In this document: one piece after another, positions 37,598 through 47,604 of the stretch | Layout of the letters: every line of letters begins with the position of its first letter | How positions within the stretch are numbered: position 1 is the first letter of the stretch | Assembly: GCF_000613805.1 (NCBI RefSeq) | Contig: NZ_BAJR01000008.1 | Span: 1-64,000, forward strand | DNA: 64,000 bases | Direction of reading: 5' to 3' | Source: Phocaeicola paurosaccharolyticus JCM 15092 | GTDB taxonomy: Bacteria > Bacteroidota > Bacteroidia > Bacteroidales > Bacteroidaceae | Notes under the pieces: generated by a model | Databases searched by the model: none | What the model was told of the DNA's origin: nothing | The model's input: only the letters and a program-made list of their open reading frames with translations | Translations under genes and position numbers: made by a program

Positions 37598-39082
37598 ATG
37601 AATTTAAAACAAATTAGAAACTTGTGGTACCTGATCGGAACTATATGGTTCGCATCATGTGCTTATGGTGTCGATGACAGCGAGAGATTTACGATCGATG
37701 TCACAAACACTCAACTTGAATCGCCTAAGTTGGGAAATGAAAATTTTTCTGTTATGGCGAATACTGATGGTTCGGAGAGCGTAGTAGTGAACTGGCCACT
37801 AGTCAGTGGGGCAGTTGGTTATTTGGTAAATGTAAATATAGTAGATGACCCAAGTTCTCCTGTTGTATTGATAAAAGATAGTTTAGTTGATGGATGTTCT
37901 ATACTCTTTCAAAGACTTGAAGATACAAAGTATGAGTTTTCTATTAAGACTATCGCTAATCAGAAGCTCAATAATAAAGATGCTCTAGAATCTACAACTT
38001 TTCCTTATAGTACAATGATTAGTGCTGTAACTATTCCGGAAGGACAAGATATAGCAGCATTTATCAATGCAAATCTAACAGATAGTAATGTAGAACAGGC
38101 TTTCGAACTTGAGGGAGGAAAACAATATACTATGAATAGTCTTGTTGATTTTCGTAACAACTACATTACACTACGTGGATCAAATAAGAAAAACCGTCCT
38201 ACTGTAACTGTAGGTTCACAAGGAGGTTTAATGACTCAAAATGGTTTGAAAATAAAATTCATCAACTTTGACTGTTCTTCTTTAACTGATGAAAGTGGTT
38301 TTATAGGTTTAGGAAAAACTCCTGATCCTTCAACTAGTTCAGAAAGTAAGGGATATACAGCTTTGGGTGCTGATAAGAAAGCTTATATAATAGATAATCC
38401 TATTATCATTCAGGAGTGTAATATTAAGGGCCTCAATAATCGTCCTATCATACATAACAATAAAGTTGGATGGTGTGTAAAAGACTTCAGAATAGTTGAT
38501 TGTATAGTACAGATGAATTTTGATGGAGCTGTAAGCAACAATAGCTTTATATGTATGGAGAATGTAGATTGGACTAAACCTACTACAACATCTATTATAT
38601 GTAACTTGATGGTTAAGAATAGTACTATATACAATCTTAGCAATGATAGCAAAAACCGTTTTATCAGATTCAGTACTCAGGTTAATCCTAATCAGGTATT
38701 TGGTACAGGTTCAACCTCTCAATTCATATTTACTAATAGTACAATTTCAAAGGTAATGAGTGCTAAGGAGATGGGTAATAATGTGAAGAACTCAAATCTG
38801 TTCTATTCAGATGTAAAGGGATGTATATTCTACGATACATGGAGGTTGCAGAAACTCTTCCAGGGCAATTGGGTAAAGAGCTGGGACAAGAATACAATAT
38901 TTGGAATTTTGAATACTGTAGATGCTACAGATGCTAAATATTGTACAACTGAGGATCCTCAGTTTGTTGGTCCTATTGATAAGGTACTCGATCTATCACA
39001 GGTTAATGGTGGAATCAACTTTAAACCTCAAGGTGCAAATGCTGTAAGTTGGGCAGCTGGTGATCCTCGTTGGTACGAATAA
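37598..39082 (+). CDS. DUF5123/DUF4957-like surface lipoprotein
   Basis: The 494 residues have a lipobox in IGTIWFASCAYGVDD, an FN3-like domain at residues ~45-140 (SVVVNWPLVSGAVGYLVNV), then a parallel beta-helix region (ALEGG-type folds such as FELEGGKQYTMNSLVDFRN) with a C-terminal DUF5123-like part. Such proteins sit next to susCD in pectin loci and are presumed surface glycan-binding proteins. It lies directly upstream of susC. The domain names are recalled by resemblance only. Confidence 0.72.
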   Translation: MNLKQIRNLWYLIGTIWFASCAYGVDDSERFTIDVTNTQLESPKLGNENFSVMANTDGSESVVVNWPLVSGAVGYLVNVNIVDDPSSPVVLIKDSLVDGCSILFQRLEDTKYEFSIKTIANQKLNNKDALESTTFPYSTMISAVTIPEGQDIAAFINANLTDSNVEQAFELEGGKQYTMNSLVDFRNNYITLRGSNKKNRPTVTVGSQGGLMTQNGLKIKFINFDCSSLTDESGFIGLGKTPDPSTSSESKGYTALGADKKAYIIDNPIIIQECNIKGLNNRPIIHNNKVGWCVKDFRIVDCIVQMNFDGAVSNNSFICMENVDWTKPTTTSIICNLMVKNSTIYNLSNDSKNRFIRFSTQVNPNQVFGTGSTSQFIFTNSTISKVMSAKEMGNNVKNSNLFYSDVKGCIFYDTWRLQKLFQGNWVKSWDKNTIFGILNTVDATDAKYCTTEDPQFVGPIDKVLDLSQVNGGINFKPQGANAVSWAAGDPRWYE

Positions 39083-39104
39083 TAACAGAGAAAATTAAGA
39101 AAAA

Positions 39105-42100
39105 ATGAAACATAATAGACTAATTAGATTTGTTGTTGGGCTATTTCTGACCTTATTAATGGTAATGCCACTATCAGCTCAGAAAGTTCAAACATATAAA
39201 GGTATTATTGTGGACCAGTCGGGAGAACCGATAATAGGTGCATCAGTAAAAATAGTAGGTACATCAACCGGTACCATTTCTGATTTTAATGGAAACTTCA
39301 CAATAAACGTTCCGGAAGGTAAACAGTTGGAAGTATCATTCATAGGATATATTACTCAGAAGCTAAGTAAGTTTACAGATCCTAAAGTTGTTCTTAAAGA
39401 GGATTCACAACAATTGGAAGAGGTTGTTGTTGTAGGTTATGGTACACAGAAAAAAGCACATCTTACAGGTGCCATATCTACAGTTCCGGTAAATGAAATT
39501 CAAGACTTGACTTCAGGTAACCTTTCAAGCACACTTAGTGGTTTGGTTAATGGTCTTAGCGTAAGTGGGGGTGAATCCAGACCAGGAGAAAATGCTCGTA
39601 TTTATATACGTAACAGTGATGCTTTATCTTCTGTTGGTGGTAATGCTCAAGAACCACTTTTCGTTATAGATGGTTTTATATATCCTAATGAGGTTAAGGT
39701 TGGAAACAACACAGAAAATCTTGGTTCTACAGCTTTCAATAATCTAGATCCTTCAGTTATCGAAAGTATCTCTGTATTAAAAGATGCAGCTGCTGCTGTT
39801 TATGGTGCTCGTGCTGCTAATGGTGTTATTTTAGTGACTACCAAAAAAGGTAAGATGGGCGCTCCTAAAATTGGCTATAGCGGATCATTCGGATTTACCG
39901 ATGAGGTTTCCCGCCCAAAGATGCTGAGTGCATATCAATATGGAAGACTATATAACTCTATAGCTGCAGCAGATCCTAAAAGTACTACACTTGATCATCT
40001 ATACGATCTTTTCCAAGCAGATGAGCTTGAAGCTATGAAAGGATTGAATTATGATTTATTGGATAAGTATTGGGAAACCGGATTGACACAAAAACATAGC
40101 TTAAATGTTAGTGGAGCAACCGAAAAAGCTAACTATTTTGCTGGTATATCATATTTTGATCAGTCTGGTAATTTAGGAAAACTTGATTATGACCGTTGGA
40201 ATTACCGTGCTGGTGTAGATGTTAAGGTCAGCAAATGGCTGAAAGCAAACTTACAGATCTCAGGCGACTATTCTAAGAAGAATAAGCCAAATGTAAAAGT
40301 AGGTGGTACTAATGATGAAAAGGATTACAACCTTCTACTCACTCATCCATATTATATCCCTGAAGAGGTTAATGGCTATGCTCTAGCATCTTATGGCCCT
40401 AGCAACCTTGAGAAGGACCAAGATCAGAACTACTCTTTCTATACTTTGCAAAACTCAGGGGATTATAGCAAATCTATGACCTCAAATTTGAATATCAACG
40501 GTAGTTTGGAATATGATTTCGGATGGAGTAATATATTGAAAGGACTTAATTTACGTCTCTCTTATTCTAAAAGTATAAGTACTGATAAGGGTAACCAATA
40601 CGGTTCTTCATACAATATTTATAAGATGGCAATTCGTTCAGGTAGTGGACAGCATCTTTATACTCCTATTTACGGATATGATGAAGCTTACAACGAGTTG
40701 ATGTCAGAGAGCAATTTCTTACTTGGAAATAATGGATCAGCAGTTCTAAATGGTGGTAGTGGAACAGGTTATCTATCACGTAATATGAATCGTACAGATA
40801 GCTATCAGATAAACTTAACAGCTTCATATAGCCGCCAATTTGGTAAACACTCTATTTCTGGTTTGTTCTCAATTGAAAGATCTGAAACAGAGAATGAATA
40901 CCTCTATGGATATGTAACAAATCCATATGAGTTTACAACAGGTCAGTCAAACTCTGTAGGCTCAGGCAGTGAAATGTCTACAACATTTACTCGTGCTGAG
41001 TCAGGCTCATTGTCATATATCGGTCGTTTGAACTATGTATACGCTGACAAATATCTTTTGGAATTCTTGTTCCGTACTGATGCATCAACAAAATTTGCAC
41101 CTGAAAACTATTGGGGTTATTTCCCATCACTCTCTGCTGGATGGATTGTTTCACAAGAGGACTTTTTCAAGAATGTAAAATGGATTGATTATCTAAAATT
41201 ACGTGGATCTTTCGGTCTAACAGGTCGTGATAATACTGTAGCATGGCAGTGGATGCAGACATATGCTACAGATAAAGATAAAGGTCCTGTTATTGGCGTT
41301 GGAACTGGAAATAATGCAGGTAGTCATATTACTCTTAATAAGAAAAACTCTGCTGTAAACCGTGATGCACATTGGGATAAGTCTTATAAAGCAAATATCG
41401 GAGTTGATTTTAATGTACTTAATAATCGTCTATCTTTCAATATTGACGGATATTATGAATGGAACAGAGAGATGTTGTTGAACTATTCAGCATCAATCCC
41501 TGGTACAGTTGGTACTCAGTCTGCAAAGGTTAACTATGGAAAGATGGATAGCTATGGAGTTGAATTGTCTGCTACATGGAGAGATCGTATCGGTAAGGAC
41601 TTTAAATATAAAATTGGAGTTAATACGGGATATACAGACAATAAAGTATTGCTTATGGACTGGGAGACAGACTATATCTATCGCCAGATTCAGAAAGATG
41701 GTCGTACAGATGTTGGAACATGGGGTATGCAGTGTTTAGGAATGTTCCGTTCTTTCCAGGATATAGAGGAGTATTTTGCTAAATATAACATCACATCATA
41801 TATGGGCAAAACAAAAGATCAGGTTAGACCAGGTATGTTGATCTACAAAGATGTACGTGGTAAACAACAACCTGACGGTACATATTTAGGTCCTGATGGT
41901 ATCGTTAGTGATGAAGATGATCAAGTAAGACTTTCAAATCGTTCAAATCCTTATGGATTTACAACAAATCTAGGTGCAGAATGGAAAGGCATCTCTATCT
42001 CAGCTCAACTATCAGCTAGTTGGGGAGGTTACAGCGTTTTACCTACATCTGTTTTGAAGACAGGTTCATCAATAGAGATGACAAATATGCCATCTTTCTG

Positions 42101-42461
42101 GAACCCTGATAATATGTATTCTTACCAGAATGTATACGATAATGCAGGTAACTTGGTTGTTGTTGAAAATCGTGATGCTAAATATCCTAACTTACAGTAT
42201 GCAACTGTAAATAGTGTGGCATCTACTTTTTGGAGAATAAGCGGAACACAGGTTAGACTTAATAATCTTACTCTAGCTTACACTATTCCATCAAGATTCA
42301 CTAAACTAGCTGGAATTGAGAGCTGTAGATTAAATGTTACAGGTCAGAATTTATTGAGTTTGTACAATCCTTATCCTGAAAACTTCATGGACCCAATGAT
42401 GAGTTATGGAAGTTATCCAACTTTGAGAAAGTTTACTATTGGTGTTAATCTAACATTCTAA
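39105..42461 (+). CDS. susC: SusC/RagA-family TonB-linked outer-membrane transporter
   Basis: The 1118-residue protein has a signal peptide ending PLSAQ, a carboxypeptidase-D-like beta-sandwich (GIIVDQSGEPIIGASVKIVG), the TonB-box region LEEVVVVGYGTQKK, a plug domain (DPSVIESISVLKDAAAAVYG) and a C-terminal barrel ending in FTIGVNLTF. It imports oligosaccharides across the outer membrane with its SusD partner. The gene is intact, 7 bases upstream of susD. Given the neighbours, the substrate is probably an RG-II-type pectin oligosaccharide. Confidence 0.96.
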   Translation: MKHNRLIRFVVGLFLTLLMVMPLSAQKVQTYKGIIVDQSGEPIIGASVKIVGTSTGTISDFNGNFTINVPEGKQLEVSFIGYITQKLSKFTDPKVVLKEDSQQLEEVVVVGYGTQKKAHLTGAISTVPVNEIQDLTSGNLSSTLSGLVNGLSVSGGESRPGENARIYIRNSDALSSVGGNAQEPLFVIDGFIYPNEVKVGNNTENLGSTAFNNLDPSVIESISVLKDAAAAVYGARAANGVILVTTKKGKMGAPKIGYSGSFGFTDEVSRPKMLSAYQYGRLYNSIAAADPKSTTLDHLYDLFQADELEAMKGLNYDLLDKYWETGLTQKHSLNVSGATEKANYFAGISYFDQSGNLGKLDYDRWNYRAGVDVKVSKWLKANLQISGDYSKKNKPNVKVGGTNDEKDYNLLLTHPYYIPEEVNGYALASYGPSNLEKDQDQNYSFYTLQNSGDYSKSMTSNLNINGSLEYDFGWSNILKGLNLRLSYSKSISTDKGNQYGSSYNIYKMAIRSGSGQHLYTPIYGYDEAYNELMSESNFLLGNNGSAVLNGGSGTGYLSRNMNRTDSYQINLTASYSRQFGKHSISGLFSIERSETENEYLYGYVTNPYEFTTGQSNSVGSGSEMSTTFTRAESGSLSYIGRLNYVYADKYLLEFLFRTDASTKFAPENYWGYFPSLSAGWIVSQEDFFKNVKWIDYLKLRGSFGLTGRDNTVAWQWMQTYATDKDKGPVIGVGTGNNAGSHITLNKKNSAVNRDAHWDKSYKANIGVDFNVLNNRLSFNIDGYYEWNREMLLNYSASIPGTVGTQSAKVNYGKMDSYGVELSATWRDRIGKDFKYKIGVNTGYTDNKVLLMDWETDYIYRQIQKDGRTDVGTWGMQCLGMFRSFQDIEEYFAKYNITSYMGKTKDQVRPGMLIYKDVRGKQQPDGTYLGPDGIVSDEDDQVRLSNRSNPYGFTTNLGAEWKGISISAQLSASWGGYSVLPTSVLKTGSSIEMTNMPSFWNPDNMYSYQNVYDNAGNLVVVENRDAKYPNLQYATVNSVASTFWRISGTQVRLNNLTLAYTIPSRFTKLAGIESCRLNVTGQNLLSLYNPYPENFMDPMMSYGSYPTLRKFTIGVNLTF

Positions 42462-42468
42462 AGACAAT

Positions 42469-44688
42469 ATGAAAAGAAAAAATATAGCAGTTTTAGGCAT
42501 TGCTTTGATGACAACATTTGCTTTCTCATCATGCAGTGACTCCTTTCTGCAGGAGTTAAAGAACTATGATATGACAAACTCTGAAGCATACAACTATTAC
42601 AGTGGTGCTAAAGGACGTTTGGATGACATTATTTATTGGTCATTGCCAAGTGCAAATGATACACCAAACTGGAAATATGGAAGTTCCGGTTTGTCTGATG
42701 ACCATTCAAAAGCAACGGAAGAATATGCTGGATTCAGTCCTTTTGTTGACCCTGAAAAACCTATGAAGTCACTTTCCGGTGGTCTTCAAGAAGTTCCAGA
42801 CTATTTTAACGGAACTGATAATGGAAATATTCAGTATATGACATGGGGACGTATCCGTAATATCAATGATGCTATTGCGGGAATAGAAGGAAGCACACTT
42901 AGTGATAAAGAGAAAAATGAATTATTAGGTCAAGCTTATTTCTTCCGTGCATGGTGCTACTATCTGATGGTTAAATGGTATGGTGGTGTTCCAATCATTA
43001 CAGAAGTACAAGACCCTGTTGAGACTTCAGTTGTACCTCGTTCATCAACTAAAGCTTGTATTGATTTTATCTGTTCAGACCTTGATAAAGCAGCCGAGAT
43101 GCTTGCACCATTCACAACTAATGGTGGATGGAACTCTGAGAATTACGGACGTGTTACATCCGGTACAGCTTTAGCATTGAAGGGTAGAGTACTTATATTG
43201 TGGGCTAGTCCTCTCTTTAACCGTGCTAATGATAAGACAAGATGGGAGACAGCATATGATGTAATATCTAAATCTATTCCTGTAATTGAGTCATGTGGAA
43301 ATGCACTAGTAGCTGAAGGCAATGGAGGCAACTATGCAAAGAATTGGGCTAATATTTTCGTAACTTGTGATAACAATCCTGAAGCTATATTCTTTACTAA
43401 GTATAACACAATTGCTGATGGAGGTGCACCTGATTATAGCCGTAACAATACATGGGAAAATGGAATACGTCCAAGTAATGCTAATGGAGGTGGTGGAAAA
43501 ACTCCTTCTTCTATGATTATTGATATGTTCCCTATGGCAGATGGAAAACGTCCTGCTACATGTAATACATACTCTCTGCTAGAGGCTTCTGAAGAGGGAT
43601 ATGATCCTAATTATCCATTTATGAACCGCGATCAGCGTTTCTACCGTACTTTTGCTTTCCCTGGAGTTAGATGGACATTTAATGGTGACCCACGTAATAC
43701 AGGAAACAATAACCCATATGATGGAAGTACTTATGAACTTTGGAATTATGTATGGTATACAAGTGCTGAAGACCGTAACAACATAGAGAGCACTAAGCAG
43801 TATGGATCAGATAATCTTCTTGCTAATGCAAAGGGTATGTATGTACGTAAGCGTTCTGATGATAAGGATATAAATGGCTCTCCACTATATGAATTTGAGG
43901 CTTCAAGCCGTGGATTCAAACGTTCTGCTGCTCCATATATTGAAATAAGATATGCTGAAGTTATTCTAAATTTAGCTGAGGCTGCATGTAACTCTGGCAA
44001 CTTAAGTGTTGCTGTAGATCAACTAAAACGTATCCGTTCACGTGTTGGTTATACTGCAGACAACAACTACGGTCTTCAGGCTAATCTAACTTCTAGTGAG
44101 GCAGCTTGTATGTCAGCTATCCTTTATGAACGTCAGATAGAGTTTGCTTATGAGGGAAAACGTTTTGATGATCTTCGTCGTTGGATGTTATTTGATGGTG
44201 GAGCTGGTCATGTTGAAGGAGCACCAACATCATGGACACTTACAGGTTGGGGTGGAAACACATGTACTTATCTAGGTTTCACACCACTAAACGGAAAACG
44301 CCGTGAGATAATTGAATTCCGCGTAAAGAGTGATTATAAAGGAGGTCTTGGAGGTAAAGAATGGACAATAGGTGGAACAAATCCTGATCCATTGAGTGGC
44401 ATAGCAAGACCAACTGCAATTAACTTCAGCCAGGCTCCAAATAAGGTAGGCCCTTGGCTTGAGGCTTTGAAGACTTGGTATTCTACTTATCTTGAAAGAA
44501 ATACTAAGAAGGGAGATTCTTATGATTCTAATCATATCCCTCTTTATATGAATTTCGAGCCATACTACTATTTCCTTGGCCTTGGTCAGAAGGCACAGAC
44601 TGTTAATACAGCGTTGGAACAGAACATTGGATGGCAAGACTATAACAAGGGTGGAACGAATGGTACATTTGACCCTTTAGCAGAATAA
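42469..44688 (+). CDS. susD: SusD/RagB-family outer-membrane lipoprotein
   Basis: The 739 residues have a lipobox in TTFAFSSCSDSF, a TPR-like helical core (LLGQAYFFRAWCYYLMVKWY, RSSTKACIDFICSDLDKAAE), and a RagB C-terminal region (RYAEVILNLAEAACNSG, ERQIEFAYEGKRFDDLRRWM). It forms the lid on the SusC transporter. It is at the long end of the SusD size range. A strong terminator follows, separating it from the enzyme genes. Confidence 0.95.
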   Translation: MKRKNIAVLGIALMTTFAFSSCSDSFLQELKNYDMTNSEAYNYYSGAKGRLDDIIYWSLPSANDTPNWKYGSSGLSDDHSKATEEYAGFSPFVDPEKPMKSLSGGLQEVPDYFNGTDNGNIQYMTWGRIRNINDAIAGIEGSTLSDKEKNELLGQAYFFRAWCYYLMVKWYGGVPIITEVQDPVETSVVPRSSTKACIDFICSDLDKAAEMLAPFTTNGGWNSENYGRVTSGTALALKGRVLILWASPLFNRANDKTRWETAYDVISKSIPVIESCGNALVAEGNGGNYAKNWANIFVTCDNNPEAIFFTKYNTIADGGAPDYSRNNTWENGIRPSNANGGGGKTPSSMIIDMFPMADGKRPATCNTYSLLEASEEGYDPNYPFMNRDQRFYRTFAFPGVRWTFNGDPRNTGNNNPYDGSTYELWNYVWYTSAEDRNNIESTKQYGSDNLLANAKGMYVRKRSDDKDINGSPLYEFEASSRGFKRSAAPYIEIRYAEVILNLAEAACNSGNLSVAVDQLKRIRSRVGYTADNNYGLQANLTSSEAACMSAILYERQIEFAYEGKRFDDLRRWMLFDGGAGHVEGAPTSWTLTGWGGNTCTYLGFTPLNGKRREIIEFRVKSDYKGGLGGKEWTIGGTNPDPLSGIARPTAINFSQAPNKVGPWLEALKTWYSTYLERNTKKGDSYDSNHIPLYMNFEPYYYFLGLGQKAQTVNTALEQNIGWQDYNKGGTNGTFDPLAE

Positions 44689-44706
44689 AATAAATATTTA
44701 TAAATT

Positions 44707-44746
44707 GAGTCTGGTAAGAACTTTTGTACTTACCAGACTCTTTTTT
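44707..44746 (+). terminator. Intrinsic terminator after susD
   Basis: GAGTCTGGTAAG pairs perfectly with CTTACCAGACTC around a 10-base loop and is followed by six Ts. It starts 18 bases after the susD stop codon. Confidence 0.92.
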
Positions 44747-44846
44747 ATTTTTATATTTATAAAAGGCGAAAAGCATGATTACAAATATGAATTATGAGCG
44801 TCTATATAATATATAAAGAATTACAACGCAAAAATAAGAATATGAT

Positions 44847-46584
44847 ATGAGGAAAAAGAGATTGATATTTGCAATGTGTATTGCATCATTTTTGCAACTA
44901 ATATTGCAAAAGCACAATATCCTGTGATAACAGATGAGGCTAAGCAGAAATTTGATGAGATGAAAAAGGAGTTGAACAGCAGCTCTGATTCAGCATGGGC
45001 AAAAGCTTTGCCAATAGTAATGAAAGAGGCAACTCAAGGTCGTCCATATGTGCCATGGGCAAGTCGTCCTTACGATCTTGTACAGGCAAAGATTCCTGCA
45101 TTCCCTGGAGCAGAGGGTGGTGGTATGTTTACAGCCGGAGGACGTGGCGGTAAAGTTATTACTGTGACTAACTTGAATGACAATGGTCCTGGATCTTTTC
45201 GTGAAGCTTGTGAGACCGGAGGAGCAAGAATTATAGTATTTAATGTTTCAGGTATTATAAAATTGAGCAAACCGATAATAGTACGTGCTCCATATATTAC
45301 AATAGCAGGACAGACTGCTCCCGGAGATGGTGTATGTATTGCAGGTGAATCTTTCTGGGTAAATACTCATGATGTTATTGTACGTCATATGCGTTTCCGC
45401 AGAGGAGAGACAAAAGTACATCATCGTGATGATTCATTCGGAGGTAATCCTGTAGGTAACATTATGATTGACCACTGCTCATGTACATGGGGACTTGACG
45501 AGAATATATCTTTTTATCGTCACATGTATGACCCAAGTGAAGGTCAATACAAAAGCACAGATGAGAAACTTCCTACTGTAAATGTTACAATACAAAATAC
45601 TATATCAGCAAAGGCTCTTGATACATACAATCATGCATTTGGTAGTACACTTGGTGGAGAGAACTGTGCTTTCGTACGCAATCTATGGGCTAGTAACTCT
45701 GGCCGTAACCCATCAATAGGATGGAATGGTATATTCAATTTTGTAAACAATGTAGTATATAACTGGGTACATCGTTCATCAGATGGTGGTGACTATACAG
45801 CAATGTTCAATATGATAAACAACTATTATAAGCCGGGACCTGCAACACCAAAGACAACTAATGTTGGACACAGAATTCTAAAACCTGAAGCAGGAAGAAG
45901 TAAACTTGACCATAAGGTATATGGTAGAGTCTTTGCAGAAGGTAATGTTATGGAGGGATACCCTGAGATAACAAAAAATAACTGGAATGGAGGTATTCAG
46001 ATTGAGGAACAGAACAATACAGATGGTCATACGGGCTATATGAAATCAAATGAGCCTTTTACTATGCCTTTTGTTAATATAATGTCAGCAGATGAGGCAT
46101 ATAGTTACGTCCTTAAGAATGTGGGTGCTACTATTCCTTGCCGTGATATCGTAGATGAACGTATTGTTGATGAGGTTAAGACAAATGTACCATATTATGT
46201 GAAGAAGTTACCTAAAGATGCATATGGTGATGTTAGCGGTTTGTCAGATAAGTCTCAAGATAAAGATGGCTATTTCAAATATCGTAGAATGGACAAAGAC
46301 TCTTATAAGATTGGTATCATAACCGATGTTCGCCAGATGGGAGGATATCCTGAATATAAAGGAGAAAAGTACATTGATAGCGATATTGATGGAATGCCTG
46401 ATGCATGGGAAAAGGCTAATGGTTGAATCCACTAGACGCTTCAGATGCAAACGGAGACTGCAACGGTGATGGATATACTAACATAGAGAAGTATATTAAT
46501 GGTATCAGCACTAGCAGTAAGATTGATTGGAGAAATCTGAATAACAATTATGATACTCTTGCCTCAAAAGGTAAGTTGATGTAA
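44847..46584 (+). pseudogene. Pectate lyase (polysaccharide lyase family 1), two frameshifts
   Basis: The right-handed beta-helix lyase body (FPGAEGGGMFTAGGRGGKVI, IIVFNVSGIIKLSKPI, TIAGQTAPGDGVCIAGESF, IMIDHCSCTWGLDENISF) is open from about 44876 to 46426. The signal peptide (MRKKRLIFAMCIASF, from 44847) is one frame off; a sixth T in the run at 44889-44893 would join it as SFFATNIAKAQYP. After the stop at 46426 another frame continues as LNPLDASDANGDCNGDGYTN to 46584; a third T at 46423 would join it. That C-terminal end looks like a dockerin-like calcium loop. Repaired, it is about 579 residues. It would cleave homogalacturonan or the RG-II backbone by beta-elimination. Confidence 0.88.
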
Positions 46585-46613
46585 TATTTTTGGCAATAAA
46601 TAATTAATCTGAT

Positions 46614-47276
46614 ATGAGAAAAGTAATATTATCATTAGTTATGTTGTTTGTGGCATTTGCCGTACAAGCTGTGGAACTTGATAAAGAGGAACGCGATACG
46701 GCATATGTCTCATCTATAGTGAAACGTTCGAAAAAGATTGTTGATAAACTGAATATAACTGATAAAGCTTCTATAGAGTCTGTTACAACAATAATTGCTA
46801 ATCGCTATTTTAAACTTAATGATATCTACACTGCCCGTGACAATAAAGTAAAAGAAGCTAAGAATAGTCTTACAGGTCAGGCAAAAGAGAGTGCAATTAA
46901 GTCGGCTGAAGATGAGAAAGATTCAAAACTTTATCGTTCTCATTTTGCTTTTACAGCCGATTTGTCACTTTATCTTGATGGAAAGCAGATAGATGATGTT
47001 AAAGATGGAATGACATACAATGTGGTAGATGTAACATATAAAGCAACTGTTGATATGATACCTTCTCTTAAGAATGAGGAGAAGGCTCAGATTAAAGTTT
47101 GGCTGATAGAAGCTCGTGAATTGGCTATCGATGCCGAATCATCAAATAAAAAGCATGAAGTTTTTGGAAAGTATAAAGGTAGAATAAATAATTATCTATC
47201 TAAACGTGGTTATGATTTAGTGAAAGAGAGAGAAGCATGGTATGAGCGAATAAAAGCTCGTGGTGGTTCTATCTGA
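46614..47276 (+). CDS. DUF3826-type secreted protein
   Basis: The 220 residues have a signal peptide (VILSLVMLFVAFAVQAVE) and a charged, mostly helical body (DSKLYRSHFAFTADLSLYLD, KAQIKVWLIEARELAIDAES, KYKGRINNYLSKRGYDLVKE). I recognise it as DUF3826, a family that keeps company with pectate lyases in Bacteroidales PULs. No catalytic motif is evident. It follows the PL1 gene by 29 bases and ends the transcription unit at a terminator. Confidence 0.78.
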   Translation: MRKVILSLVMLFVAFAVQAVELDKEERDTAYVSSIVKRSKKIVDKLNITDKASIESVTTIIANRYFKLNDIYTARDNKVKEAKNSLTGQAKESAIKSAEDEKDSKLYRSHFAFTADLSLYLDGKQIDDVKDGMTYNVVDVTYKATVDMIPSLKNEEKAQIKVWLIEARELAIDAESSNKKHEVFGKYKGRINNYLSKRGYDLVKEREAWYERIKARGGSI

Positions 47277-47302
47277 TTTGATTTAGGGTTTTATTATTTA
47301 GC

Positions 47303-47336
47303 AAGAGCCTGTCTGATTTTTATCGGATAGGCTCTT
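47303..47336 (+). terminator. Terminator after the DUF3826 gene
   Basis: AAGAGCCTGTCTGAT pairs along 15 bases with ATCGGATAGGCTCTT (two G-U pairs) around a 4-base loop, with an AT-rich tail. Confidence 0.8.
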
Positions 47337-47421
47337 ATTATTTTATAGTTTTATCCATATAAGAATAATATTAAAATGTTACTTAATGTAATTTTGTGTT
47401 CTTAATGAATGGTAAAACATA

Positions 47422-47429
47422 TATATTTG
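47422..47429 (+). promoter_or_regulatory. Possible -7 box (TATATTTG) within the PUL
   Basis: The box matches TAnnTTTG, downstream of the DUF3826 terminator. A TTTTG at 47392-47396 lies somewhat too far upstream (25 bases) for an ideal -33 box. It would begin the symporter-enzyme transcript. Confidence 0.45.
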
Positions 47430-47433
47430 TTTC

Positions 47434-47601
47434 ATGAAATTTATACTAGAGAAAAACACTTATACTCATCCTATAGGCCATATAGCTGTATTCAGTAATA
47501 AAATAGCTTATTTATTTGATGAAATCAATTTTGCGGAGTGCGAAAAGATAGATATGTTACTTATGAGTTTGTCTATCAACTCTTCACTTTATAATGTTTA
47601 G
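47434..47601 (+). CDS. Small ORF of 55 codons upstream of the symporter gene
   Basis: The frame reads MKFILEKNTYTHPIGHIAVF and ends INSSLYNV, 3 bases before the symporter start codon. The amino-acid composition looks like protein rather than random AT-rich DNA, but I recognise no family. It begins almost at the predicted transcription start, so it would be nearly leaderless. It may be a real small gene, a leader peptide, or chance. Confidence 0.3.
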   Translation: MKFILEKNTYTHPIGHIAVFSNKIAYLFDEINFAECEKIDMLLMSLSINSSLYNV

Positions 47602-47604
47602 CTT

